From assembly GCA_036388475.1 (NCBI GenBank), contig DASVRT010000086.1, positions 1 through 64,000 of the forward strand: a stretch of 64,000 nucleotides of DNA, in the 5' to 3' direction. The position numbers were made by a program, and so were the translations under genes. The stretch comes from JALZHR01 sp036388475 (GTDB lineage Bacteria; Acidobacteriota; Blastocatellia; Pyrinomonadales; Pyrinomonadaceae). The notes under the pieces were generated by a model that searched no databases, was not told where the DNA came from, and saw only the letters and a program-made list of their open reading frames with translations. This document shows positions 52,981-61,872 of the stretch, one piece after another (position 1 is the stretch's first letter; the number at the start of each line of letters is the position of its first letter).

Positions 52981-54843
52981 ATGAAACCGTTCCGCTTTCT
53001 TTGCCTGCCGCTGATTCTTCTTTTTGTTTTCAACTCGATATTTGCCCAAACCACGCCGAATCCTGCTGACGCCGCCGCCGAAAAGGAAAAAGCGCGCCGC
53101 GAACAGGAAAAACAACAGGAAGTCGAGAAAAAAGCGGTCGCGATGCTCGGCGAAATCGCCGCCGAAGCCGACACGCTCAAGCTCGCCGTCAACCGCGTTT
53201 CGGTTTTCTCGTCGCTCGGCGTTCTGCTCTGGAAATACGACGAAAAGCAGGCGCGAAATCTCGTTAATATCGCCGTGCAGGAAATCATCAACGCGCAAAA
53301 TGCCGACGATGACCAACAGAGCGACGCTTCCCAGTTCGCCTGGCAGATATTGGAATCGCGCCGCCAGCTTGTCCAGTCGCTGGCGCAGCACGACGCCGAA
53401 TTTGCGCTCCAGATTTTTCGCCGGACGCGCGCGCCGGAAATCGCCGCGCTGATGCAGTCGCCTAAAAATATTTTCCCGAACGGCAACGACTATAACCGCC
53501 TGCAAAATGAAATCAACACCGAGCAGATGCTCATCAACGAAATCGCCAGGCAAGACCCGAAACGAGCCATTAAGCTGGCGCGCGAAATTCTCGAAAAAGG
53601 CGTTTCCTACGCGCTGCTCGATTTAATCGAGCGCATCCGGGAAAAAGAACCGGAAGAAGCGGCGCGATTGGCGGATGAAGTTTTGCGCAAATTTCAGGAT
53701 ATGGATTTTTCCGTGAGCCATAACGAGCGCAGTCTCGCCGTTAATTTCATCTCGCGTTTGTCGCAAAGGAATGAATCGAGCGGCGCGGAAAAATCGAAAT
53801 TTGTCGTCAATGAAAATAGCTTGCGCGCGCTGGCGGAAAAAATCGCCGTCTTTTTCCTGCGCGACCCGCAGAGTGAAAACTACGCTTACCTGATTCCGAC
53901 GTTTATCCCGATTATCGAAAAACTTTCGCCGTCGCACGCCAATCAATTGCGCCGGCGCGAAAATGAAATCAAACAAAAACAGGCGCAGACCAACCCGTAT
54001 GAACGGCTGAATCAGATAAACCGGGACGCGGACGCGGAAACCTTGCTCAAGGAAGCGCAGAACGCGCCGTCCGAGCTTAAAAACCAATATTATTCTTACG
54101 CCGCCAACAAGCTCATCAGCGACGACAACACGGAACGCGCCCGCGCGGTGATAAATTCGATTCCCGACCGCCGCACGCGCGAATACGCTCTGCAAAATCT
54201 CAACAGCAATCTGTTTTACAAGGCGATTAACGCCGGAAACATCGCCGAGGCGCGCCGTCTCGCCGCGCAGGCGATTAACAAAAATCAAATGATTGCTTTT
54301 TACATTCAAATTTCTAATTACGCGCGCCGGAAAGAAGACGATAAGCTCGCCCGCCAGATTTTAGACGAAGCCGCTTCGCTCATCGCGTCAAATCCCGAAA
54401 ACAGCAACGAGATGAGCGCGCTTTTCCAACTGGCAAACGCTTACGCCGGCGTTGCGCCCGAAACGTCTCTGACGCTGATTGAAGCGACCGTCGGAAAATT
54501 TAACGAGCTTTTGAACGCCTCGATTCTGCTCAGCCGGTTCGGCGGCAATGAAACGAATCGCCCCGACGAAATCACGGCGCAGTTTTTTCACAGCACGCTT
54601 TCGCAATACGGTTTTTATTTTAACCAGAACGATTTTCCCAAACTGGCGGCGGCAAGCTTTGAGCGCACAAAAAGTTTAGGCGACGGCTTCCAGCGAACGG
54701 AAGCGCGGATTTTTACGCGTCTGATGATTGCGCAATCGATTTTGTCGCAAATTCGCAGTAATAACAACGCTGTTTATAATCTGCCGATAAGCGGAATAAG
54801 CGGAAGAAATCAAGGATTATACGTCTTAAATACAGACAGGTAA
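52981..54843 (+). CDS. secreted helical-repeat protein of unknown function (family copy 3)
   Basis: A 620-residue exported paralogue of the preceding gene. Residues 1-22 are a signal peptide. Residues 28-55 are a very charged helix (EKEKARREQEKQQEVEKK), then a helical-repeat body follows with the same landmarks (VSVFSSLGVLLWKYDEKQAR, and LANAYAGVAPETSLTLIEAT near residue 480). The end is Asn/Ser-rich (RSNNNAVYNLPISGISGRN). It has ggagaagg before the ATG. Three tandem copies, one broken, show expansion of this family, followed by Ser/Thr kinases and a TonB-like protein on the same strand. The function is not known. Confidence 0.7.
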   Translation: MKPFRFLCLPLILLFVFNSIFAQTTPNPADAAAEKEKARREQEKQQEVEKKAVAMLGEIAAEADTLKLAVNRVSVFSSLGVLLWKYDEKQARNLVNIAVQEIINAQNADDDQQSDASQFAWQILESRRQLVQSLAQHDAEFALQIFRRTRAPEIAALMQSPKNIFPNGNDYNRLQNEINTEQMLINEIARQDPKRAIKLAREILEKGVSYALLDLIERIREKEPEEAARLADEVLRKFQDMDFSVSHNERSLAVNFISRLSQRNESSGAEKSKFVVNENSLRALAEKIAVFFLRDPQSENYAYLIPTFIPIIEKLSPSHANQLRRRENEIKQKQAQTNPYERLNQINRDADAETLLKEAQNAPSELKNQYYSYAANKLISDDNTERARAVINSIPDRRTREYALQNLNSNLFYKAINAGNIAEARRLAAQAINKNQMIAFYIQISNYARRKEDDKLARQILDEAASLIASNPENSNEMSALFQLANAYAGVAPETSLTLIEATVGKFNELLNASILLSRFGGNETNRPDEITAQFFHSTLSQYGFYFNQNDFPKLAAASFERTKSLGDGFQRTEARIFTRLMIAQSILSQIRSNNNAVYNLPISGISGRNQGLYVLNTDR

Positions 54844-55070
54844 CGGCTTGCAAGCTTTCAATTAACAATTCGCCGCCGGCGATATTCAATGCCGCGCCGC
54901 TCGCTTTCCGCGCAATTTCGGCGGGCGGGCGGCGCATATATTTTTGCGGCTTTTGCAAATTTAATGTAAATTTCGCGTTCGTTATTTTAGTTAAACTTTG
55001 CTTTTCTTTTTTGCGGATTTAGTGAATAATCGGCTGGAGAAACTTTTCGCGTTTTAACACGACACGCAAA

Positions 55071-56744
55071 ATGCTGGCGATAAACGAAATTTTACAGGGA
55101 CGCTATCGAATCATCCGCCGGCTCGGACACGGCGGAATGGGCGCGGTTTACGAAGCGATGGACGAGCGTTTCGGCTCGCCCGTAGCGCTCAAAGAAATCA
55201 TTATTGATTTGGATAAGGTTCATAATGTCAGCCAGCAGACGATGATGCGGCAAGCCTTCGAACGCGAAGCCAGGATTCTCGCCCACCTGCATCACGAAGC
55301 GTTTCCGCACGTCCGCGATTATTTTTCCGAAACCGACCGCCAGTTTCTGGTGATGGAATTAATCGGCGGCGACGATTTAGCCGATTTGCTCGCGCGGCGA
55401 CAAGAGCCTTTTTTGCTCGAAGACGTTTTGAAATGGGCTGACCAATTGCTCGACGCGCTCGACTATCTGCACACGCTGGAGATGCCGGTTATTCACCGCG
55501 ATTTGAAACCGCAGAATCTGAAGCTGACCGCGCGCGGCAAAATAAAATTACTCGATTTCGGCATCGCCAAAGGCACGGACGCGCAGGTTGCCAATACGAT
55601 TACGAATAAAACGTTCGTCGCCGCGACGCTCAATTACTCGCCGCTCGAACAGATTCTGCCCGTGCTCGACCCGTCCGTCCGCGAGTTTATAATCTACAGC
55701 CACGGCGAAAAAGTCGGCGATATTCTGCAACAACCGACCGACGCGCGAAGCGATTTATACGCGCTCGGCGCAACGCTTTATCATCTTTCGACCGCCGTCG
55801 TGCCGACCGATGTTTTGAAAAGAACTCTGGAAATCTGGGCTGGAAAGCCCGACGCTCTGCCTGCTCCGGCGACGGTAAATCCGAATATTCCGCAGGCAAT
55901 TTCCGACGTTTTGCTGAAAGCTATGGAAGTCGAGCGGGAGAATCGCTTCAGTTCGGCGGAGGAAATGCGCAAAGCCCTGAATCACGCCGCGACCATCCGC
56001 CGCCCGGTCGAAGAAGAAGCCAGGTATCTTTTGTGGCTGGCGCACCAGGACCAGCTGAAAGCGGAGCAGGAAAGACTGAATAATCAGCCGCCGGCGCTCG
56101 AAACCAAGCCGCAACAGCCGGAAAATCAAAACGTCGAAATGACTGATGCGGCGGTCGCCGTCCCGACGCAAAATTCTTCCGAATTTACCCGCCAATCTTA
56201 TCTGGCGGCGATTTTGCCCGAACCAGCGCCTGAACCGGCGAAAGAAGAAAAGAGCGTCCAGACTTTGCCCGCCGCCAATAAAAACGCCGCCGCGCCAACC
56301 AAAAATCGAAAAAATTTATGGCTTTTGCCCGTCGCCGCTTTGTTTTTATTGACCTTAGGCGGCGCAATTTTCGGTATGTGGTGGATTCTGGGAAATACCG
56401 CGAACAAGACGACGAAGCCGACGCCCGCTTCAACCGGAACCCCTGAATCGGCAGTCGAAAACACTCCCGAACTGCCGACCTCGACATTCGACAGCTCGGT
56501 CGTCGTTCCGACGCAGTCGCCCCGAATCACGCCCGCTTCGCAAACGCCGAACTCGACTTCGACGCCCAAGCCGCAGACGGTTTCGACGCCGGCTCCGGCG
56601 GTTTCGACACCGACGCCGAAACCATCGACGCCGAAACCGCCGCCGACGCGAACGCCGCCCGCGACTCCTCGTCCGCAGACGGGTTGTCCCCAAGCGCCGC
56701 CGCGCGGCTGCCGTCAATTGCCCAGCTGCGTTATCGAGTGTTAA
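55071..56744 (+). CDS. transmembrane Ser/Thr protein kinase, apparently active
   Basis: A 557-residue Hanks-type kinase. The kinase domain (about 10-300) is complete: G-loop LGHGGMGAV (18-26), K41 (VALKEI), catalytic D144 (IHRDLKPQN) and D162 of DFG (LLDFGIAKG). A transmembrane helix lies at about 420-441 (WLLPVAALFLLTLGGAIFGM). The outside part is a Pro/Thr-rich stalk ending in a four-Cys tip (GCPQAPPRGCRQLPSCVIEC). It should phosphorylate cytoplasmic proteins in response to an envelope signal. A kinase-like paralogue follows 243 bases downstream; that gap has only AT-rich sequence. Confidence 0.92.
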   Translation: MLAINEILQGRYRIIRRLGHGGMGAVYEAMDERFGSPVALKEIIIDLDKVHNVSQQTMMRQAFEREARILAHLHHEAFPHVRDYFSETDRQFLVMELIGGDDLADLLARRQEPFLLEDVLKWADQLLDALDYLHTLEMPVIHRDLKPQNLKLTARGKIKLLDFGIAKGTDAQVANTITNKTFVAATLNYSPLEQILPVLDPSVREFIIYSHGEKVGDILQQPTDARSDLYALGATLYHLSTAVVPTDVLKRTLEIWAGKPDALPAPATVNPNIPQAISDVLLKAMEVERENRFSSAEEMRKALNHAATIRRPVEEEARYLLWLAHQDQLKAEQERLNNQPPALETKPQQPENQNVEMTDAAVAVPTQNSSEFTRQSYLAAILPEPAPEPAKEEKSVQTLPAANKNAAAPTKNRKNLWLLPVAALFLLTLGGAIFGMWWILGNTANKTTKPTPASTGTPESAVENTPELPTSTFDSSVVVPTQSPRITPASQTPNSTSTPKPQTVSTPAPAVSTPTPKPSTPKPPPTRTPPATPRPQTGCPQAPPRGCRQLPSCVIEC

Positions 56745-56987
56745 CCCACGACGGATAAGCTTAATTTGATAATCCTTTCTCTATTCGGTTTTCACGCCGA
56801 CCGACTGTTTAAAACATATCGAAACAGGATTTTCTGGCAGCAAGCAGCTTTTTTCTTCACGAAATAAATCTAAAAACAAAGTTTGTAAAAATTTGTTTAA
56901 TTTTTTACAACAATATCTTTCATTTTTTGCGGAAATAGATATAATGTATTTAGCAGACATCTCACCTGTTTGTTCAAACCCAATAAT

Positions 56988-58700
56988 ATGCCTGCCATAA
57001 ATGAAGTTTTACAACAAGGACGCTACCGTATAATTCAACCGCTCGGACAAAACGGAATGGGCGCGGTGTATGAAGCCTACGACAATGTTCGCGAAACAAA
57101 AGTCCTGTTCAAGGAAATTTCGGTTAATTTAAGAAAGGTCACGACGCTGACGCAACAGGAAACGCTCAAGCAGCGCTTTGCTGACGAAGCGAAAATTCTG
57201 ACGGCTATTAAACACGAATCGTTGCTGCCCGTCCACGATTATTTTTCGGAAATCGACCGTCATTATCTGGTGATGGAAATGACTGGCGGAAATAATCTGA
57301 GCGAGCTGATCGAAACGGGCAAAAAGCCGTTTGCGCTTTCGGATGCAGCGAATTGGGCTGAGCAATTGCTCGATGCGCTTCAATATCTGCACACGCAGGT
57401 GCCGCCGGTTATTCATCGCGATATAAAACCGCAAAACGTGAAGCTGGCAACGGGCGGCAAAATCAAGCTCGCCCTCGGCATTCAAAACCCGGACGCGAAG
57501 GTCAGCACGACCGTGACCAATCAAACTCTGCATTACCTGCCGCTCGAACAGATTTGGGTCGGACTCGACTCAGCCTCGCAGAAAGTTATTGCCAACAGCT
57601 ACGACGAGAAAGCGGAGCGGATTTTGGAGCAGCCGGCTGATGCCAGAAGCGATTTATACGCGCTCGGCGCAACGCTTTATCATCTGCTGACGGCGCGGCT
57701 GCCGGTTGACGCGCTGGAGCGCTCGATTGATATTCTGGAGGGCAAATCCGACCCGTTAACGCGTCCCGACCGAATTAATCCGGCAATTCCGCCGGAAATT
57801 TCCGATATTTTAATGAAAGCTCTGGAAATCAAGCGCGAAAATCGTTTTGATTCGGCGGTAATAATGCGTCAGGCTTGGCGAACAGCCTTTGTGCGCGTCA
57901 AAGAGCGCGGGGCGCTGGAAACGAAAAAACAAGATGAAGATGTCCTGGAAATTCCTTTTGCCGAGCCCGCGGCGGAGCCGAAGCCGGAACGCCGTCTCGC
58001 CGCTCAGGAAAACTTAGAAAACGAAGCGGAAAAAACGCGGCAGATAGAGTTAATTAAACGGCAATTGCAGGAAGCCGAAGCCCAGAGATTAAAAGCCGAA
58101 CAGCGCGCCGCCGAAGCGGAAAAGCGGCTGGCTGAAAAACAGTCGAAGGCTTCGGCGACAGCTATAAAATCGCCGGAAGCTTTTATCGAAGCCGCGCCCG
58201 CGCCTGTCGTTTCGCCCGATGTAGTCGCCTACGGCGCGACGCTGGAACAATCGCCCGACGAATTTAAAGATTTATTTGCCGCTCCGCCAAAGGACAATAA
58301 AATTTTCCGGCGGATGTTTGCGGTCGCCGCGTCCCTGGTAATTTTATGCGGCGCGGCTTGGGGAATCTGGGTTTTTCTGAAATCGTCGCCAATCGAGACA
58401 AATCAGGCGACCTCCAGCCAGACGATGTCTCTAACCGATACGACCAAACCCGCGCCGACCGTCGAAGCCGCGCCGTCTCCGAGCGTTGAAACGACGTCCG
58501 AAACCGGCGCGCTACAGACGCCCGACTTATCGCCATCGACGGATTCGACCGAAACATCTGCCAACTCACCGGCGCTTAAAAATAAATCCCTTTCGACGGC
58601 TCCCGTGCGAGCTAAAAAACAAACCTTACCCTCAGCAGTAAAACCGCCGGCGACGGAAAAGAAAGCCGTCACGGTCGACGACATTATCAATGATAATTAA
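56988..58700 (+). CDS. transmembrane kinase-like protein, predicted pseudokinase
   Basis: A 570-residue paralogue of the preceding kinase. Residues 10-300 are a kinase fold with K42 (VLFKEI) and D145 (IHRDIKPQN) kept, but the DFG motif is lost: where the paralogue has KIKLLDFGIAKG, this one reads KIKLALGIQNP, without the Mg-binding Asp and one residue shorter. It therefore probably cannot transfer phosphate normally. About 345-395 is a Glu/Ala/Arg coiled coil (RLKAEQRAAEAEKRLAEKQ). A transmembrane helix lies near 445-465 (FAVAASLVILCGAAWGIWVF), followed by a Thr/Pro/Ser-rich exterior. It may scaffold or regulate the active kinase. I chose the ATG at 56988 by homology. Confidence 0.88.
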   Translation: MPAINEVLQQGRYRIIQPLGQNGMGAVYEAYDNVRETKVLFKEISVNLRKVTTLTQQETLKQRFADEAKILTAIKHESLLPVHDYFSEIDRHYLVMEMTGGNNLSELIETGKKPFALSDAANWAEQLLDALQYLHTQVPPVIHRDIKPQNVKLATGGKIKLALGIQNPDAKVSTTVTNQTLHYLPLEQIWVGLDSASQKVIANSYDEKAERILEQPADARSDLYALGATLYHLLTARLPVDALERSIDILEGKSDPLTRPDRINPAIPPEISDILMKALEIKRENRFDSAVIMRQAWRTAFVRVKERGALETKKQDEDVLEIPFAEPAAEPKPERRLAAQENLENEAEKTRQIELIKRQLQEAEAQRLKAEQRAAEAEKRLAEKQSKASATAIKSPEAFIEAAPAPVVSPDVVAYGATLEQSPDEFKDLFAAPPKDNKIFRRMFAVAASLVILCGAAWGIWVFLKSSPIETNQATSSQTMSLTDTTKPAPTVEAAPSPSVETTSETGALQTPDLSPSTDSTETSANSPALKNKSLSTAPVRAKKQTLPSAVKPPATEKKAVTVDDIINDN

Positions 58701-58809
58701 ATAAACCGCCCGAAAAAATTATAAGAGTTCTTGCTTCCGGGTGGGCTTTAGACTTTTAAATTTTGCCGAAAAATTAAACAAATCTATCGATTCATCAAGG
58801 AACAAAAAT

Positions 58810-59937
58810 ATGAAATTCGCATCTCTTCCCCGAGTCAAATTAACATATCGGTATCTTTTCTCGTTTTTTTTATTAACGTTATCGACGCTTTCGCTGGCGG
58901 TCGTTCTGCAAACCGCGCAGGCGCAGCAAGTGCCGCTCAGCCTGGCGGATATTTTAATCGGCTTGCGTTCAAAGAAAGTAATTCTGTATGAAAGAAACAG
59001 GCTTTTGACCGACGCCGTGAAACAGCGCGGAATTACTTTCGCGCTGACGCCGGAAATCGAAAAGGAACTGGTCAGCACCGGCGCGGATAAAGAGCTAATC
59101 GAAGCGATTCGCCAAAAAAGTCCGGTTGTCCAGGCAACTCCGTCGCCGTTGCCGAAGCCTCTGCCGACGCCGGTCGCCACGCCGATTCCTGTTCCCGCAG
59201 CGACGCCGACGCCGGTTCCCAGCCCGCCCGCGCCCGATTTTGCGTTTTACCGGAAACGCGCCGATGAAAATGTCGGCAGAGGCGAATACGCGCTTGCCGT
59301 TAATGATTACAGCCGGGCGATAGAGTTAAACCCGAAAGAAGTCTCGGTGTATCTGAATCGCGGGCTGGCTCATTACAACCAGAAAAATTACGATTTGGCG
59401 GCGTCCGATTACGATAAGGCAATCGAGCTTAATCCCGGAGATTCGATGTTGTATTTCAATCGCGGAAATTCCTACGAGAAAATGGGAAATCTTCAAAAAG
59501 CTCTCGTCGATTACCGCAAAGCGTTTGAACTGGACGCCGGTAACGAAGCGGCGAAGCTCTCGCTGCAAAGGCTTCAAACCGCAGAAGCGAAAATTTTGCC
59601 GAAACCGAACGCCGCGGAAAAAACCCTAGTTTCGGAGCCGTCGAAAACTCCGCCGGGCGTCGAACTCGGCGCATTAATCGACCGCGCCGTCCGATTGATA
59701 AAGCCGGTCTATCCGCCGAACGCGCAGAAAATGAATATCGAAGGACAGGTGACGGTTCAGGTCACGCTCGACGAAGAAGGAAATGTCGTTACCGCGAAAG
59801 CGACCGCCGGTCCGCCGCTGCTGCGCACGACCTGCGAAGACGCCGCCCGCAAATCGAAATTCAAACCCGCAACGGTCGGCAATCAGGCAGTTAAAGCAAC
59901 CGGCTTTATCAGCTATAACTTCAAGGCGGCGAATTGA
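58810..59937 (+). CDS. exported TPR protein with TonB-like C-terminal domain
   Basis: A 375-residue protein. Residues 1-38 are a signal peptide or anchor. About 42-100 form a small helical domain (SLADILIGLRSKKVILYERN). About 105-140 is a Pro/Thr/Val-rich spacer (TPVATPIPVPAATPTPVPSP). About 145-250 hold three TPR motifs (YALAVNDYSRAIELNPKEVS and similar). About 285-375 is a TonB C-terminal-like domain (PVYPPNAQKMNIEGQVTVQV, ending in ATGFISYNFKAAN). It may bridge the envelope to an outer-membrane receptor. It is the third gene of the kinase, pseudokinase, TPR-TonB run. I chose the ATG at 58810, which precedes the signal peptide and has aagga upstream. Confidence 0.85.
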   Translation: MKFASLPRVKLTYRYLFSFFLLTLSTLSLAVVLQTAQAQQVPLSLADILIGLRSKKVILYERNRLLTDAVKQRGITFALTPEIEKELVSTGADKELIEAIRQKSPVVQATPSPLPKPLPTPVATPIPVPAATPTPVPSPPAPDFAFYRKRADENVGRGEYALAVNDYSRAIELNPKEVSVYLNRGLAHYNQKNYDLAASDYDKAIELNPGDSMLYFNRGNSYEKMGNLQKALVDYRKAFELDAGNEAAKLSLQRLQTAEAKILPKPNAAEKTLVSEPSKTPPGVELGALIDRAVRLIKPVYPPNAQKMNIEGQVTVQVTLDEEGNVVTAKATAGPPLLRTTCEDAARKSKFKPATVGNQAVKATGFISYNFKAAN

Positions 59938-59966
59938 GATTTTGAGCCGCAATCTTTCAAAAACCC

Positions 59967-59998
59967 GAAGCCGTCTTAATTATTTTTAAGACGGCTTC
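59967..59998 (+). terminator. Rho-independent terminator after the TPR-TonB gene
   Basis: gaagccgtcttaa (59967-59979) and ttaagacggcttc (59986-59998) form a perfect 13-bp stem with a 6-base loop followed by tttcgtt. It likely also ends the minus-strand deoC transcript. Confidence 0.85.
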
Positions 59999-60033
59999 TT
60001 TCGTTCGTGGTTTCATTTCATTTTTGAAGGCTT

Positions 60034-60906
60034 CTAATAATTTCCCGCGACGATATTCGATTTGACGCCGCTCGCTTCCTGCGCGATTTTCACGCCGACC
60101 GACGCGCCGATGCGGGTTGCGCCCGCTTCAAACATCGCGCGCGCGTCCTCGATTCCCTTCACGCCGCCCGAAGCCTTGACGCCGAGCGCCGCGCCGACGA
60201 CCTGCCGCATCAAGGAGACGTCTTCGACCGTCGCGCCGCCTTTGGCAAAGCCGGTCGAGGTTTTGACAAAATCCGCGCCCGCGTTTTTCGACGCGAGACA
60301 CGCGCGAACTTTTTCCTCGTCGGTTAAAAGCGCGGTTTCGATAATGACTTTGCACAAAACGCCGTTTTCGTGCGCGGCTTCCGAGACGGCGCGGATGTCG
60401 TCTTCGACCGTGCAGTCGTCGCCGGATTTTAAAGCGCCGATGTTGATGACCATATCGACTTCGCGCGCGCCGTTAAAAATCGCGCGTCTGACTTCGTAAG
60501 CCTTCACGTCCGGCAAGGTCGCGCCGAGCGGAAAACCTATCACCGTGCAGACCGGAACGTTTGTGCCGCGCAAAAATTCGCTCGCCCTTTTGACCCAGCT
60601 CGGATTGACGCAGACGGACGCAAAGCCGAATTGCGCGGCTTCGGCGCAAAGTTTTTTAATGTCGGCTTCGCTGGCTTCCGGCTTTAGCAAAGTGTGGTCA
60701 ATCAGGCTCGCCCAATCGTGCGCCGTCGCCGTTTCGCCCAGCACGATGCCGATGCGCGACGCGCCCGCGTCAACCACGCGCTGCACGTCGGCGCTGCAAA
60801 ACGTCGGGCAATAATCGCCATTACCGTTTCCGTCCAGCCGTGACAAAACCAAATCCGTTATCTGCTCGACGAGTTGCTCGTAATTTCCGTTGGTTAGATT
60901 AGCCAT
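60034..60906 (-). CDS. deoC: deoxyribose-phosphate aldolase with N-terminal targeting-like extension
   Basis: A 290-residue class I aldolase that splits 2-deoxyribose-5-phosphate into glyceraldehyde-3-phosphate and acetaldehyde. The Schiff-base lysine is K215 (DFVKTSTGF), with D151 (EVDMVINIG) and K186 (CKVIIE) also present. The first 65 residues are extra compared with ordinary DeoC. They contain an amphipathic helix (YEQLVEQITDLVLSRL, 9-24) like microcompartment encapsulation peptides, then a linker with two Cys (DYCPTFCSAD). The ATG at 60906 follows the rpiB-like stop by 4 bases, so the two are coupled. No shell-protein gene is in the window. Confidence 0.92.
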   Translation of the reverse strand: MANLTNGNYEQLVEQITDLVLSRLDGNGNGDYCPTFCSADVQRVVDAGASRIGIVLGETATAHDWASLIDHTLLKPEASEADIKKLCAEAAQFGFASVCVNPSWVKRASEFLRGTNVPVCTVIGFPLGATLPDVKAYEVRRAIFNGAREVDMVINIGALKSGDDCTVEDDIRAVSEAAHENGVLCKVIIETALLTDEEKVRACLASKNAGADFVKTSTGFAKGGATVEDVSLMRQVVGAALGVKASGGVKGIEDARAMFEAGATRIGASVGVKIAQEASGVKSNIVAGNY

Positions 60907-60910
60907 TTTC

Positions 60911-61690
60911 TTAACGTTTATATTGTCGCTCAATCGCTTCGATTTTTCCAACGCGTTTTTTATGGCGGTCTTCCGTTAAATCGGAAGTCAGAAAAGCCTG
61001 CACGATTTCCTTGATTTCACTGAAATTATTTTGCCCGCTGCCCAAAGTTAAAACATTCGCGCCGTTGTGCTCGCGCGAATTTTTCGCCAGCGCGACCGTG
61101 TAGCAAGCCGCCGCGCGGACGCCCGGAACTTTGTTTGCCGTCATCGCCGAGCCTATCCCGGCGCCGTCGATGATAATTCCGACATCGACCGCGCGGTCGG
61201 AAACGGCTCGCGCGACGGCGTGCGCGAAATCGGGATAATCGACCGCATCTTTTGAATTCGTGCCGAAATCGTGGACGCGGAAACCCGTTTGCCCGAGATG
61301 TTCCTTGAGCTGTTCCTTGAATTCAAAACCGCCGTGGTCGCAGCCGACGGCGATTGATTGCACTTTCGCCGAGCCGCGTCTTTCCGATTTTTTGATGAGA
61401 TTAATCGCCTTTTCGCGGATTAAATCGTCGGCAAGCGGCGTAAATCTGGCGTTTTCGGAGACGCGCAGGCGCGCGCCCGCTTCGAGCCCGCGCAAATCGT
61501 CTTCGGTTATCAGGCTTTTCGCCGATTCGTCGCGGTCAAATTCCCTGCCGATTTCCTCTTTCAGCGAATTAACGACGACGCGCTGCGGAAAAGTTTCCGG
61601 CGGTTCGGCTTCCTCTTCGACCGGCACATTTGCCAGCACTTCTTTGACCAGCGCGCGCACCCGGTCGCGGGTTTCTTTGTCTTCAGCCAT
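60911..61690 (-). CDS. RpiB/LacAB-family sugar-phosphate isomerase with long N-terminal extension
   Basis: A 259-residue protein. The C-terminal 150 residues are the RpiB/LacA/LacB fold (VGCDHGGFEFKEQL at 115-128 and GTNSKDAVDYPDFAH). The usual RpiB active-site Cys is replaced: IIIDGAGIGSAMTANK has Asp at that place, as in LacA/LacB-like enzymes. Residues 7-21 are an amphipathic helix (TRDRVRALVKEVLAN) like an encapsulation peptide. Residues 35-105 are a second conserved-looking segment with FTPLADDLIREKAI, a pattern seen in some microcompartment enzymes. With coupled deoC it matches the enzyme pair of sugar-phosphate-utilising microcompartments. The substrate is probably a pentose or deoxy-sugar phosphate. 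Confidence 0.85.
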   Translation of the reverse strand: MAEDKETRDRVRALVKEVLANVPVEEEAEPPETFPQRVVVNSLKEEIGREFDRDESAKSLITEDDLRGLEAGARLRVSENARFTPLADDLIREKAINLIKKSERRGSAKVQSIAVGCDHGGFEFKEQLKEHLGQTGFRVHDFGTNSKDAVDYPDFAHAVARAVSDRAVDVGIIIDGAGIGSAMTANKVPGVRAAACYTVALAKNSREHNGANVLTLGSGQNNFSEIKEIVQAFLTSDLTEDRHKKRVGKIEAIERQYKR

Positions 61691-61717
61691 AATTTTTTAG
61701 TCCGCAAAGCGTTTTAA

Positions 61718-61777
61718 GAAATCAAACGACGGATTTATTTTTCTTAATAATCCGCGTTAATCCGTTGTTTGATTTCT
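61718..61777. repeat. inverted repeat in the divergent rpiB-hpt region, aatccgcgttaatccg class
   Basis: agaaatcaaacgacggatt (61718-61736) pairs with aatccgttgtttgatttct (61759-61777), with one mismatch. The loop carries cttaataatccgcgtt. It lies between divergent genes, as does the copy at 43943-44026. Confidence 0.75.
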
Positions 61778-61872
61778 CCGTATTTCGGTTTCCGTGGTGA
61801 AATGATTTTATCTAATTTGACGTTTTGCACTTCACTCAAATAGTATTTCTAAAACCGTTTTCAATCAAACTT

